Shown here: positions 15,284 to 23,974 of the stretch, one piece after another | How positions within the stretch are numbered: the stretch's first letter is position 1 | Layout: every line of letters begins with the position of its first letter | DNA from: Yinghuangia sp045039925 | GTDB taxonomy: Bacteria; Actinomycetota; Actinomycetes; Streptomycetales; Streptomycetaceae | Direction of reading: 5' to 3' | Length of the DNA stretch: 64,000 nt | Assembly: GCA_045039925.1 (NCBI GenBank) | Contig: CP108400.1 | Span: forward strand, 4,836,001-4,900,000 | Notes under the pieces: model-generated | Databases searched by the model: none | What the model was told of the DNA's origin: nothing | The model's input: the letters and a program-made list of their open reading frames with translations, nothing else | Program-made: the position numbers and the translations under genes

Positions 15284-18200
15284 CTACGGCTTGCGGCGCC
15301 AGCGGCTCTTGCGCGCCTCCGGCTCCGGCGCGGTCTCGGCGGCGGCCTGCGGCTCCTCCGGCTGTCCCGCCCACGGGCCGAGCAGGTCGTCGGCGAGCGT
15401 GTGCGGGTCGCGCCGGCCCTCGCCGGTGTCGACGACGGGCAGGCGGGTGGTCTCGTCGATGCGGATCTTGGGGATCTTCTGGGTGTCGTCCTCGGATCCC
15501 GGCGGGGGCTCCTCGACCGGTCGGGGACGCACGATCTCCAGTTCGGCGGTGTCCGGTTCGACGGTGGCCGGCGCGGTGGTCGACGACGACGCGGACGACG
15601 AAGCAGAAGACGCAGACGCCGTCGGGGCGGCCTGCGGGTCGACCGTGGGGACGACCCGCGTCGCGGCTGTCGGCGCGTCCTCGGCGGCCGTTCCCGACGG
15701 TGCGTCGCCCGGCGCCCGAGTCGTGCCGTTGGCCGCGGACGCGTCCGCGCCACCGGCCTCGGCGGCGAGCGCCGCGGCCTCCTTCGCGGCACGGGCCTGC
15801 GCGGCGGCGGCGGCGACGACCGCGCGGGCCGCGTCCTCCTCGGCCGCGCGGCGCTCGGCCTCGGCGAGGCGCAGCGCCTCCTCGGCCTTCTCCCGCTCCT
15901 CGGCACGGCGCTTGGCCTCGGCGGCCCGTACCGCGGCCTCCTCGCGGCGGCGCTTGGTGTCGGCGGCGGCCTCCTCCTCGCGGCGGCGGCGCTCCTCCTC
16001 GGCCCGGCGGCGGCGCTCGGACTCGGCGACCCGCTCCTCCTCCGCCGCGACGCGGTCGCGCTCGGCGCGCAGCGCGGACTCCTCCTCGATGCGCCGCGCC
16101 TGCTCGCGGCGGATGCGCTCCTCTTCCTCGGCCTTGAGCCGGTGCTCCTCGGCGCGGCGCGCGGCCTCCTCTTCGAGGCGCTTCTGCTCGGCGGCGCGGC
16201 GGGCGGCCTCTTCCTCCAGGCGTACGCGCTCCTCCTCCGCGCGGCGCTTCGCCTCCTCGGCGAGGCGCACGGCCTCGGCGGCGAGGCGCTCCTGCTCCTC
16301 GGCCCGGCGGCGTACCTCCTCCTCCGCCCGGATGCGCTCCTCCTCGGCGCGGCGCGCGGCCTCCTCGGCGAGGCGCTGCTGCTCGGCGTACCGCTGGCGC
16401 TCCTCGCTCTCCGCCCGCAGGCGGGCGATCAGCGCCTGCTTCTCGGCCTCGGCCTGGGCGCGCTCGGCCTTGCGGCGCTCCTCCTCCTCGCGCTCGCGGC
16501 GGGCCAGTTCCTCGGCCTGGCGCTTCTCCTGCTCGGAGACGGGCAGTTCGCGGTCGAGGCGGTGCCGGATCGCGGTGGTGACCGCGTCGGGCTCCTGGGC
16601 GGCGTCGACGACGAGGTAGCGGTCGGGGTCGGCGGCGGCCAGGTCGAGGAACGCGCCGCGCACCAGGTGGTGGAAGCTCTGCGGTTCGGACTCGAGCCGG
16701 TCCGGGGCCTCGGTGAAGCGGCCGTGGCCGACCTCGGGGTCGAGGTCGAGCAGGATCGTCAGGTCGGGCTGCAAACCGTCGCTGGCCCAGCGCGAGACGC
16801 GGGCGATCTCGCGGGTGCCGAGCTCGCGTCCGGCGCCCTGGTAGGCCACCGACGAGTCGACGTACCGGTCGGTGATGACGATCGCGCCGCGTTCGAGTGC
16901 GGGGCGGATGACGGTGGCGACGTGTTCGGCGCGGTCGGCGGCGTACAGCAGTGCCTCGGCGCGCGGGTCGATGCCGGTGTTGTTGACGTCGAGCAGCATC
17001 GCGCGCAGGCGCTTGCCGATCTCGGTGGCGCCGGGCTCGCGGGTCACCACGACGTCGTGGCCCTTGCTGCGGATCCAGGAGGCCAGCGCCTCGACCTGGG
17101 TCGACTTGCCGACGCCCTCGCCGCCTTCCAGCGAGATGAAGTAGCCGGGCGCGCCCGCCGGGCGGCCGGAGACGTGGTCGATGTTGCGGGCCGACTCGAC
17201 GAGGTCGCGGACCAGCGGGACGCCGCGCCGGTCGTCGACCGCGCGCAGCACGAGCAGGCCCATCGCGACCACCAGAAGACCGGTGCCCATGAGGGTCAGC
17301 GCCGAGCCGTTGTACGTGAAGACGTAGTGGTCGCCCGGAGTCCAGGTGTGCAGTCCGATGGCGCCCGCGACGAGCGATCCGGCGGCGAGCCCGACGAGCA
17401 TCACGACGCGGACGGCGGCCTGCACGAACGCGAAGGCGCGCGTACGCAGGTCCTCGCCGACCTCCAGCCCGAACAGCGTGTAGCCGGTGACCCAGGCGAT
17501 CCCGGACAGCACGCCGAGGACGCCGGTGAGCACCACGACGACGACGACGTTCGCGAACAGGCCGGTCATCAGGAGCACCAGGCCGGCGGCCGCGACCGCG
17601 ATGCCGAACAGGCGCCGGCGGCTGAACGTCGGGACGACGCGCGGGCCCCAGAGGAGGCCGAGCGCGGCGCCGCCGAGCAGCGACAGGAAGACCGTGCCGT
17701 ACGCGGCGTTCCCCGCCCCCAGTTCCGCCGTGTACATCGGGGTGAGGCCGACCAGCACGCCGCCCGCGAGGAAGAGCGCGAGCATGCCGATGACGAGGCC
17801 GCGCGTGGTGCGCGAGTGCTTGAAGACGCGGGGCGTGTCGGTGACCACGACCATGGGGTTCGGCCGCCGCGTGCTGACCGAGCGCCCGCGGGTGGGCATG
17901 CGCAGCAGGTAGACGGACAGCGCCGAGATGAGGTGCACCGCGGCGGTCGCGAACAGCGCGATGTCGGACGGGTGTTTGGCCAGCGTGTCGAACGACGGCG
18001 CGAGCAGCTGGTTGATCAGCGCCAGCACGATGAACACCACGGCCGCGACGGGCGCGGCGGCGTAGCCGGTCACCAGGTTGAACTGGGCGGCCGTCGCGAG
18101 GCGTTGACGCGGCACCAGGTTGGGCACGGTGGCGTCGCGGGCCGGGCCCCAGAAGGCGCCGGCGATGCCGCCCAGCGCGGTCGCGGCGAGGATCCACCAC

Positions 18201-18571
18201 AACTCGTCGACGAACGGCACCGAGGCGATCAGGCCGAACCGCACGATGTCGCAGACCGCCATCGTCCAGCGCCGGTCGAGGTGGTCGACGATCTGCGCGG
18301 CGAGCGGCGCGACGAGCGCGGCCGGCAGCAGGCGCAGCACGAAGACCGCGGCGACCGCCGCGGCGAAGTCGAGGTAGTCGCCCTCGACGGTCCACAGCGC
18401 GGCCGATGTGAGGGCGAGCAGGCCGAGCCAGTCCGCCAGTGCGGACGCGGCGATCGCGGTCCAGAAACGCCGGAACGGGGCGATCTTGAGGACGCCCCCG
18501 ATGCCGGTGACGGGATCCGGGGTCCGGGGCGGTATTGCCGCCTCGGACGTGTGCTGCTCGGCTTGCGTCAT
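15284..18571 (-). CDS. tmk: Fusion: MFS-like membrane domain + thymidylate kinase + long coiled coil
   Basis: 1095 aa from the ATG at 18571 (MTQAEQHTSEAAIPP). Residues about 30-445 form an MFS-like membrane domain with 10-12 hydrophobic segments. From about 477 comes a complete dTMP kinase: P-loop EGGEGVGKST, TREPG, DRYVDSSVAYQG. From about 700 to 960 there is an extraordinary Glu/Arg/Ala-rich helix (repeated EEAARRAEEER units), then an acidic Ser/Pro tail. The kinase makes dTDP for DNA synthesis; tethering it to the membrane is a feature known in Streptomyces relatives but of unexplained purpose. The first domain could be a non-transporting anchor. Lies between topA and holB, all on one strand. 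The frame is open to 18688, but the upstream residues do not look conserved. Confidence 0.92.
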   Translation of the reverse strand: MTQAEQHTSEAAIPPRTPDPVTGIGGVLKIAPFRRFWTAIAASALADWLGLLALTSAALWTVEGDYLDFAAAVAAVFVLRLLPAALVAPLAAQIVDHLDRRWTMAVCDIVRFGLIASVPFVDELWWILAATALGGIAGAFWGPARDATVPNLVPRQRLATAAQFNLVTGYAAAPVAAVVFIVLALINQLLAPSFDTLAKHPSDIALFATAAVHLISALSVYLLRMPTRGRSVSTRRPNPMVVVTDTPRVFKHSRTTRGLVIGMLALFLAGGVLVGLTPMYTAELGAGNAAYGTVFLSLLGGAALGLLWGPRVVPTFSRRRLFGIAVAAAGLVLLMTGLFANVVVVVVLTGVLGVLSGIAWVTGYTLFGLEVGEDLRTRAFAFVQAAVRVVMLVGLAAGSLVAGAIGLHTWTPGDHYVFTYNGSALTLMGTGLLVVAMGLLVLRAVDDRRGVPLVRDLVESARNIDHVSGRPAGAPGYFISLEGGEGVGKSTQVEALASWIRSKGHDVVVTREPGATEIGKRLRAMLLDVNNTGIDPRAEALLYAADRAEHVATVIRPALERGAIVITDRYVDSSVAYQGAGRELGTREIARVSRWASDGLQPDLTILLDLDPEVGHGRFTEAPDRLESEPQSFHHLVRGAFLDLAAADPDRYLVVDAAQEPDAVTTAIRHRLDRELPVSEQEKRQAEELARREREEEERRKAERAQAEAEKQALIARLRAESEERQRYAEQQRLAEEAARRAEEERIRAEEEVRRRAEEQERLAAEAVRLAEEAKRRAEEERVRLEEEAARRAAEQKRLEEEAARRAEEHRLKAEEEERIRREQARRIEEESALRAERDRVAAEEERVAESERRRRAEEERRRREEEAAADTKRRREEAAVRAAEAKRRAEEREKAEEALRLAEAERRAAEEDAARAVVAAAAAQARAAKEAAALAAEAGGADASAANGTTRAPGDAPSGTAAEDAPTAATRVVPTVDPQAAPTASASSASSSASSSTTAPATVEPDTAELEIVRPRPVEEPPPGSEDDTQKIPKIRIDETTRLPVVDTGEGRRDPHTLADDLLGPWAGQPEEPQAAAETAPEPEARKSRWRRKP

Positions 18572-18696
18572 GCCGTCAACCCTAACCGTGTGGGCGCCGA
18601 GGGAAACGACGTTCAAACCGGCGTTTCCCGGTCGTCGCCGGACTTCGCACGACTGCCCGGCAGCACCAATCGGCGCCGTTCCGGGCAAACGCGGAC

Positions 18697-18724
18697 GGGC
18701 CGCCGGAGGAAATTCCGGCGGCCC
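18697..18724 (-). terminator. Intrinsic terminator after topA
   Basis: Perfect 10-bp stem GGGCCGCCGG/CCGGCGGCCC with loop AGGAAATT, 15 nt beyond the topA stop. Confidence 0.7.
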
Positions 18725-18739
18725 TCGTACCAGCGAACC

Positions 18740-21583
18740 TCAGGTCGCCTTCTTCGCCGGGGCCTTCTTGGTGGCCGCGGTCTTCTTCGCGGGTGCCTTC
18801 TTGGCCGGGGCCTTCTTCGCGGCGGCGCGCTTCTTGGGTGCGGGGCCCTTGGCGCGCTTCTCCGCCAGGAGTTCGTAGCCGCGCTCGGGAGTGATCTCCT
18901 CGACGCTGTCGGCGGCCCGGAGGGTGGCGTTCGTCTCGCCGTCGGTGACGTACGGGCCGAAGCGGCCGTCCTTCACCACGACCGGCTTGCCGCTCACCGG
19001 GTCCGCGCCGAGCTCCTTCAGCGGCGGCTTGGCGGCCGCGCGGCCGCGCGCCTTCTCCTGGGCGTAGATGGCGAGCGCCTCGTCGAGGGTCACCGTGAAC
19101 AGCTGGTCCTCGGCGGTGAGCGACCGCGAGTCCGTCCCCTTCTTCAGGTACGGGCCGTAGCGGCCGTTCTGCGCGGTGATCTCCTCGCCGTTCGCCGGGT
19201 CGACCCCGACGACGCGCGGCAGCGAGAACAGCTTGAGCGCGTCCTCCAGCGTGACCGTGTCGAGCGCCATCGACTTGAACAGCGACGCCGTACGCGGCTT
19301 CGGCCCCTTGGCAGCGGCCTTCTTCGCGGTCTTCTTGGCGGTCTTCTTCGCGGCCGGCTTCTTCTCCGCGTCCGCCGCGGCGCCTTCCGGGGCGGCGGGC
19401 TCGGCCACGGCGGGGGCCGCGGACTCCGGTTCGGGCAGCACCTCGGTGACGTACGGCCCGTACCGGCCGTCCTTCGCCACGATCAGGTGCCCGGTGGCCG
19501 GGTCGGTGCCGAGCACGAAGTCGCCGCTCGGCTTGTTGAGCAGCTCCTCGGCCTTCTCGACGGTGAGTTCGTCCGGCGGCAGGTCGGCGGGCACGTCGGC
19601 GCGCTTGTCGTCGCGCTCGACGTACGGGCCGAAGCGGCCGACGCGCAGGACGATGCCGTCGCCGACCGGGAACGAGTTGACCTCGCGGGCGTCGATCGCG
19701 CCCAGGTCGGTCACCAGGTCCTTGAGGCCTTCGAGGTGGTCGCCCGTCTGGCCGGCGGTCCCGGGCACGTCCTCGCCGAAGTAGAAGCGGCGCAGCCACG
19801 GCACCGCCTCGGTCTCGCCGCGGGCGATCCGGTCGAGGTCGTCCTCCATCTTCGCGGTGAAGTCGTAGTCGACCAGGCGCCCGAAGTGGTTCTCCAGGAG
19901 GCCGACGACGGCGAACGCGATGAAGGAGGGGACCAGCGCGGTGCCCTTCTTGAAGACGTAGCCGCGGTCGAGGATCGTGCCGATGATCGACGCGTACGTC
20001 GACGGGCGGCCGATCTCGCGCTCTTCCAGCTCCTTGATGAGCGACGCCTCGGTGTAGCGGGCGGGCGGCTTGGTGGCGTGGCCCTCGGGGGTCAGCTCGG
20101 TCGCGGTGAGCGCGTCGCCCTCCTCGACCATCGGCAGGCGGCGCTCGCGGTCGTCGAGCTCGGCCTCGGGGTCGTCGGAGCCCTCGACGTAGGCCTTGAG
20201 GAAGCCGTGGAACGTGATGATCTTGCCGGACGCGGTGAACTCGGCGTCGCGGCCCGGCAGGCCGGGCGCCTCGGCGGCGGTGCCGCCGATGCGGACCGTG
20301 ACGGACTGGCCGATCGCGTCCTTCATCTGGGAGGCGACGGTCCGCATCCAGATCAGCTCGTAGAGGCGGAACTGGTCGCCGGTCAGGCCGGTCTCGGCGG
20401 GGGTGCGGAAGCGGTCGCCGGAGGGGCGGATGGCCTCGTGCGCCTCCTGCGCGTTCTTGACCTTGCCGGCGTACGAGCGCGGCGCGTCGGGGAGGTACTC
20501 GGCGCCGTACAGCTCGCGGACCTGCGCGCGGGCCGCGGCGACCGCGGTGTCGGACAGCGTCGTGGAGTCGGTACGCATGTAGGTGATGAAGCCGTTCTCG
20601 TACAGCTTCTGGGCCACCTGCATGGTCGCCTTGGCGCCGAAGCCGAGCTTGCGCGAGGCCTCCTGCTGGAGCGTGGTGGTGCGGAAGGGCGCGTACGGCG
20701 AGCGGCGGTACGGCTTGCGCTCGACCGCGCGCACCGCGAACTGCGCCGACTCCAGGGCCGCGGCGAGCGCGCGGGCGCCGGCCTCGTCGACGTGCAGGAC
20801 GTCGCGGCCCTTCAACTGCCCGTCGGAGCCGAAGTCGCGGCCGGTGGCGACGCGCTTGCCGTCCAGGTTGACCAGGCGCGCGTTGACCGTGCGGGGGTCG
20901 GTGGCGTCGCCGGCGCGGCCGGTGTCGAACGTACCGAGCACGTCCCAGTACGACGCCGAGCGGAAGGCGCGGCGCTCCCGCTCGCGCTCCACGACCAGGC
21001 GCGTCGCGACCGACTGCACGCGGCCGGCGGACAGCTTCGGGCCGACCTTCTTCCACAGGACCGGCGAGACCTCGTAGCCGTAGAGGCGGTCGAGGATGCG
21101 GCGCGTCTCCTGGGCGTCGACCAGGCGCTGGTTGAGCTCGCGCGGGTTGGCCACGGCGGACTGGATGGCGTCCTTGGTGATCTCGTGGAACACCATGCGG
21201 CGCACCGGCACCTTGGGCTGAAGGACCTCTTGGAGGTGCCACGCGATGGCTTCGCCCTCGCGGTCCTCGTCGGTGGCGAGGAAGAGTTCGTCGGCGTCCT
21301 TCAGGAGCTTCTTGAGCTTCGCGACCTGTTGCTTCTTGTCGGCGTTGACGACGTAGATCGGCTCGAAGTCGGCCTCGACGTTGACCCCGAGGCGCGCCCA
21401 GGACTGGCCCTCGTACGCGGCCGGGACCTCGGCAGCGCCGTTGGGGAGGTCGCGGATGTGACCCACACTGGCCTCGACCACGTAACCGGGCCCAAGGTAG
21501 CCCTTGATCGTCTTCGCCTTGGCAGGCGACTCGACGATGACGAGTCGACTGCCTTCGCGCGCGGTCTCGCTGCTCGGGGACAC
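18740..21583 (-). CDS. topA: DNA topoisomerase I (type IA)
   Basis: 947 aa from the GTG at 21583 (VSPSSETAREGSRLVIVESPAKAKTIKGYL), preceded by GGAGAG. The TOPRIM motif LVIVESPAKAKTI and acidic triad DEDREGE are present, and the catalytic Tyr lies in FITYMRTDSTTLS. Instead of C4 zinc fingers, the C-terminus has repeated Toprim_C_Rpt units (DGRFGPYV/NGRYGPYL types) and ends in a Lys/Ala-rich tail (KKAPAKKAPAKK), both typical of actinobacterial TopA. It relaxes negative supercoils. The tail is thought to bind DNA and raise processivity. Genes of the tmk fusion and holB follow on the same strand. Confidence 0.97.
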   Translation of the reverse strand: MSPSSETAREGSRLVIVESPAKAKTIKGYLGPGYVVEASVGHIRDLPNGAAEVPAAYEGQSWARLGVNVEADFEPIYVVNADKKQQVAKLKKLLKDADELFLATDEDREGEAIAWHLQEVLQPKVPVRRMVFHEITKDAIQSAVANPRELNQRLVDAQETRRILDRLYGYEVSPVLWKKVGPKLSAGRVQSVATRLVVERERERRAFRSASYWDVLGTFDTGRAGDATDPRTVNARLVNLDGKRVATGRDFGSDGQLKGRDVLHVDEAGARALAAALESAQFAVRAVERKPYRRSPYAPFRTTTLQQEASRKLGFGAKATMQVAQKLYENGFITYMRTDSTTLSDTAVAAARAQVRELYGAEYLPDAPRSYAGKVKNAQEAHEAIRPSGDRFRTPAETGLTGDQFRLYELIWMRTVASQMKDAIGQSVTVRIGGTAAEAPGLPGRDAEFTASGKIITFHGFLKAYVEGSDDPEAELDDRERRLPMVEEGDALTATELTPEGHATKPPARYTEASLIKELEEREIGRPSTYASIIGTILDRGYVFKKGTALVPSFIAFAVVGLLENHFGRLVDYDFTAKMEDDLDRIARGETEAVPWLRRFYFGEDVPGTAGQTGDHLEGLKDLVTDLGAIDAREVNSFPVGDGIVLRVGRFGPYVERDDKRADVPADLPPDELTVEKAEELLNKPSGDFVLGTDPATGHLIVAKDGRYGPYVTEVLPEPESAAPAVAEPAAPEGAAADAEKKPAAKKTAKKTAKKAAAKGPKPRTASLFKSMALDTVTLEDALKLFSLPRVVGVDPANGEEITAQNGRYGPYLKKGTDSRSLTAEDQLFTVTLDEALAIYAQEKARGRAAAKPPLKELGADPVSGKPVVVKDGRFGPYVTDGETNATLRAADSVEEITPERGYELLAEKRAKGPAPKKRAAAKKAPAKKAPAKKTAATKKAPAKKAT

Positions 21584-22295
21584 CTTCGCTCTTCTCTCCA
21601 GATTGCTGCTGTGGGGCACTGCGGGGGCACTGCTATGGCGTTGCTGCGGCGCTGCCGCGGTACTGCACTGCGGCCGCTGCCGCGGTACTGCTGAGCCGTC
21701 GCTCCGGTCCGGCTCCGTCCGGTTCCGGACGGGCTCCGGTCCCGCTTCGGTCTTGCTCCGGCGTTGCTCCGGCGTTGCTCGGGCGGCCGACGCCCGTCAG
21801 GGAATGTAGCTGCCGTGTGGCGGAGTGTGACCGTATCCCAGCCCCCGATGTCAAACCGGCCCTGCCCGGTATACGACACGGATCGGCCCGATGCCACTCG
21901 AACGGTAACGCGCACCCAACGGTTCCCGCTTCCCGGGCCGCTAACCCTCCCTCCCCCGAGCCGCTCCCGAACGGCCGCGCGGGCCGCCTGCGAGCACCCG
22001 TGACGCTCCGGAACAGTCCCTGGCAGGGGCCCGTCCGCGCACCTTCCGCACCCCCTCGGCCGGGTCCCGTACGGCCGACCGGACGGCTGCGGGAACGGCC
22101 TCAAGAACGGTTCCGAAGACGGGCTCGACACGACCGCAAAGACGATCGTGCGGACGCCGCGGCGACGACCGCAAACGCGGAGCGCATCGGGCGCGGCGCC
22201 GGATAAAGCGATGGGTGCCCGGTACATCTTGCTTCCTCGGCCACGGGTCGTTATCTCTGATGGACCGTCAGATCAGCACGGAAGCGGGGCCAGGC
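21584..22295. other. Non-coding gap with low-complexity repeats
   Basis: About 0.7 kb between divergent topA and the DHA2 exporter. It holds two copies of GCTGCCGCGGTACTGC (21651-21666 and 21676-21691) and a run of GCTCCGG/TTCCGG variants at about 21700-21780. Promoters of both genes must lie here, but none stands out. The open frames through it look like GC-bias artefacts. Confidence 0.5.
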
Positions 22296-23918
22296 ATGGA
22301 GCACGAGGCAGCCGGAGAGCCCCCGGCCCAGGCCGCGGCAGCAGCACCGGCACCGGCAGCAGCCCCGTACGCCGACATCAGCGCGGCCCAGCGGCGTACG
22401 GTCTTCACCGGCCTGCTCATCTCGATGTTCATCGCGGCACTCGCCAGCACCATCATCACCACCGGCCTGCCGAGCATCGCGGGCGAGCTCGGCGGGGTCG
22501 ACAAGGTGGCATGGGTCGTCGCCGGGCATCTTCTCACCAACTGCGCCACGACCCCGCTGTGGGGAAAGCTGTCCGACCTGTACGGGCGCAAGCCGCTGCT
22601 GCTGACCGCCATCGGCGTCTTCACGGCGGGGACCGCGCTGTCGGGGGTGGCCACGGACATCTGGCAGCTGATCGCCTTCCGCGCGGTGCAGGGCGCCGGG
22701 GTCGGCGGGATGATCACGCTCTGCCAGGCGGTCATCGGCGACATCATCCCGCCCGCCGAGCGCGGCAGGTACCAGGGCTGGATCGGCGCCTCGTTCGCGT
22801 CGTCGACGGCCCTCGGCCCCCTGCTCGGCGGGGTCTTCGTGGACACCGTCGGATGGCGCTGGTGCTTCTTCTCGATGCTGCCGTTCGCCGCGGTCGCGTT
22901 CGTGGTGATCCAGCGCAGCCTGACGCTGCCGCGGCGCCGCTCGCAGGTGTCGGTGGACTACCTCGGCTCGCTGCTGCTGGTCGGCGGCGTCAGCGCGCTC
23001 CTGCTGCTGGTGTCGTTCGGCGGGCAGCGCTTCGCGTGGACGTCGGCGACGGCGGTGGGGCTGGCCGCCACGGCGGTCGGGCTGCTCGTGGCGACCGGGT
23101 GGTGGGAGCGGCGGGCCCGGGAACCGCTGTGGCCGCCGCGCCTGTTCCGCAGCCGCTCGTTCACGGCGCAGTGCGCGTCGGCCTTCCTGATGGGCTCGAC
23201 GATGTACGCGTCCATGGTGTTCCTGCCGCAGTTCTTCCAGCTCGGGCGCGGCTTCACGGCGACCGGGGCCGGGCTGCTGATGCTGCCGTTCATCGCGGCC
23301 AACCTGGTGGGGTCCACGACGTCGGGGCGGCTCATCGCGCGCACCGGGCGGGTCAAGGTCTTCCCGATGATCGGCATGGCGCTCTCGGCGGTGTCCGCGG
23401 CGCTGCTCGCGTGGCAGGTCCTCGCGGCCCCCGCACCGGCGCTGTGGCCGGCGATGGTCGTCTCGGGCATCGGCATCGGGTTCACCTCGCAGGTGCTGAT
23501 CCTGGCCGCGCAGGCGACCGTGGAACGCCGCGACCTGGGCATCGCGACGTCGTCCATCGCCTTCTTCCGCACCCTCGGCGGCACCATCAGCACGGCCGTC
23601 TTCGGTGCGGTGATCGCCCGGCGGTTCACCGACACGCTGCCCGGCGAACTGACCGAGCACCGGGTCGCGGACGGGCAGCTCCCGCCCGGCGGGGCGGACG
23701 CCGCACTGGACCACCCGGAGCGGGTGCGGGAGTACGCGTCCGGTCTCCAGGGGGCCGTGCACGACGCGTACTCGGCCGGCATGAGCACGGTCTACCTCGT
23801 GGTGCTCCCGTGCGTCCTGCTGGGCCTCGCGGCGGCGGCGTCGATGCGCGACACGCGCCTGCCGGTCGAGGCGCGTGCGGAACGCGGGAAGCGGCGCCGC
23901 ATGGTCCGGGTCAAGTAG
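22296..23918 (+). CDS. DHA2-family MFS drug exporter (EmrB/QacA type)
   Basis: 540 aa with about 14 hydrophobic segments. Motif A (GKLSDLYGRKPLL) follows TM2, and motif C-like LGPLLGGVFVD lies at TM5. Other hallmarks of the drug:H+ antiporter-2 family include FRAVQGAGVGGM and the Ala-rich leader ahead of TM1 (VFTGLLISMFIAALASTII). Start uncertain: ATG 22296 has a purine-rich region upstream, while ATG 22260 is 12 codons earlier with no Shine-Dalgarno. Exports hydrophobic compounds using proton flux; substrate unknown. No regulator is adjacent. Confidence 0.9.
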   Translation: MEHEAAGEPPAQAAAAAPAPAAAPYADISAAQRRTVFTGLLISMFIAALASTIITTGLPSIAGELGGVDKVAWVVAGHLLTNCATTPLWGKLSDLYGRKPLLLTAIGVFTAGTALSGVATDIWQLIAFRAVQGAGVGGMITLCQAVIGDIIPPAERGRYQGWIGASFASSTALGPLLGGVFVDTVGWRWCFFSMLPFAAVAFVVIQRSLTLPRRRSQVSVDYLGSLLLVGGVSALLLLVSFGGQRFAWTSATAVGLAATAVGLLVATGWWERRAREPLWPPRLFRSRSFTAQCASAFLMGSTMYASMVFLPQFFQLGRGFTATGAGLLMLPFIAANLVGSTTSGRLIARTGRVKVFPMIGMALSAVSAALLAWQVLAAPAPALWPAMVVSGIGIGFTSQVLILAAQATVERRDLGIATSSIAFFRTLGGTISTAVFGAVIARRFTDTLPGELTEHRVADGQLPPGGADAALDHPERVREYASGLQGAVHDAYSAGMSTVYLVVLPCVLLGLAAAASMRDTRLPVEARAERGKRRRMVRVK

Positions 23919-23974
23919 CGGTCGGCCCGGGTCACGTGGCGGCGGCCCGGGCCGGGAGCGGTCGGCCCGGGTCA
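23917..23974. repeat. 18-bp direct repeat spanning two stop codons
   Basis: AGCGGTCGGCCCGGGTCA occurs at 23917-23934 and 23957-23974. The first copy overlaps the stop of the exporter and the second overlaps the stop of the convergent methyltransferase. The GC-rich sequence between them can fold, so it may serve as a shared terminator. Confidence 0.5.

Noticed and set aside
14099..21694. 2531-codon plus-strand open frame
   Set aside because: Antisense to holB, the tmk fusion and topA. Repetitive Leu/Arg/Gly/Ala composition produced by GC-rich codon bias of the minus-strand genes; no domain seen.
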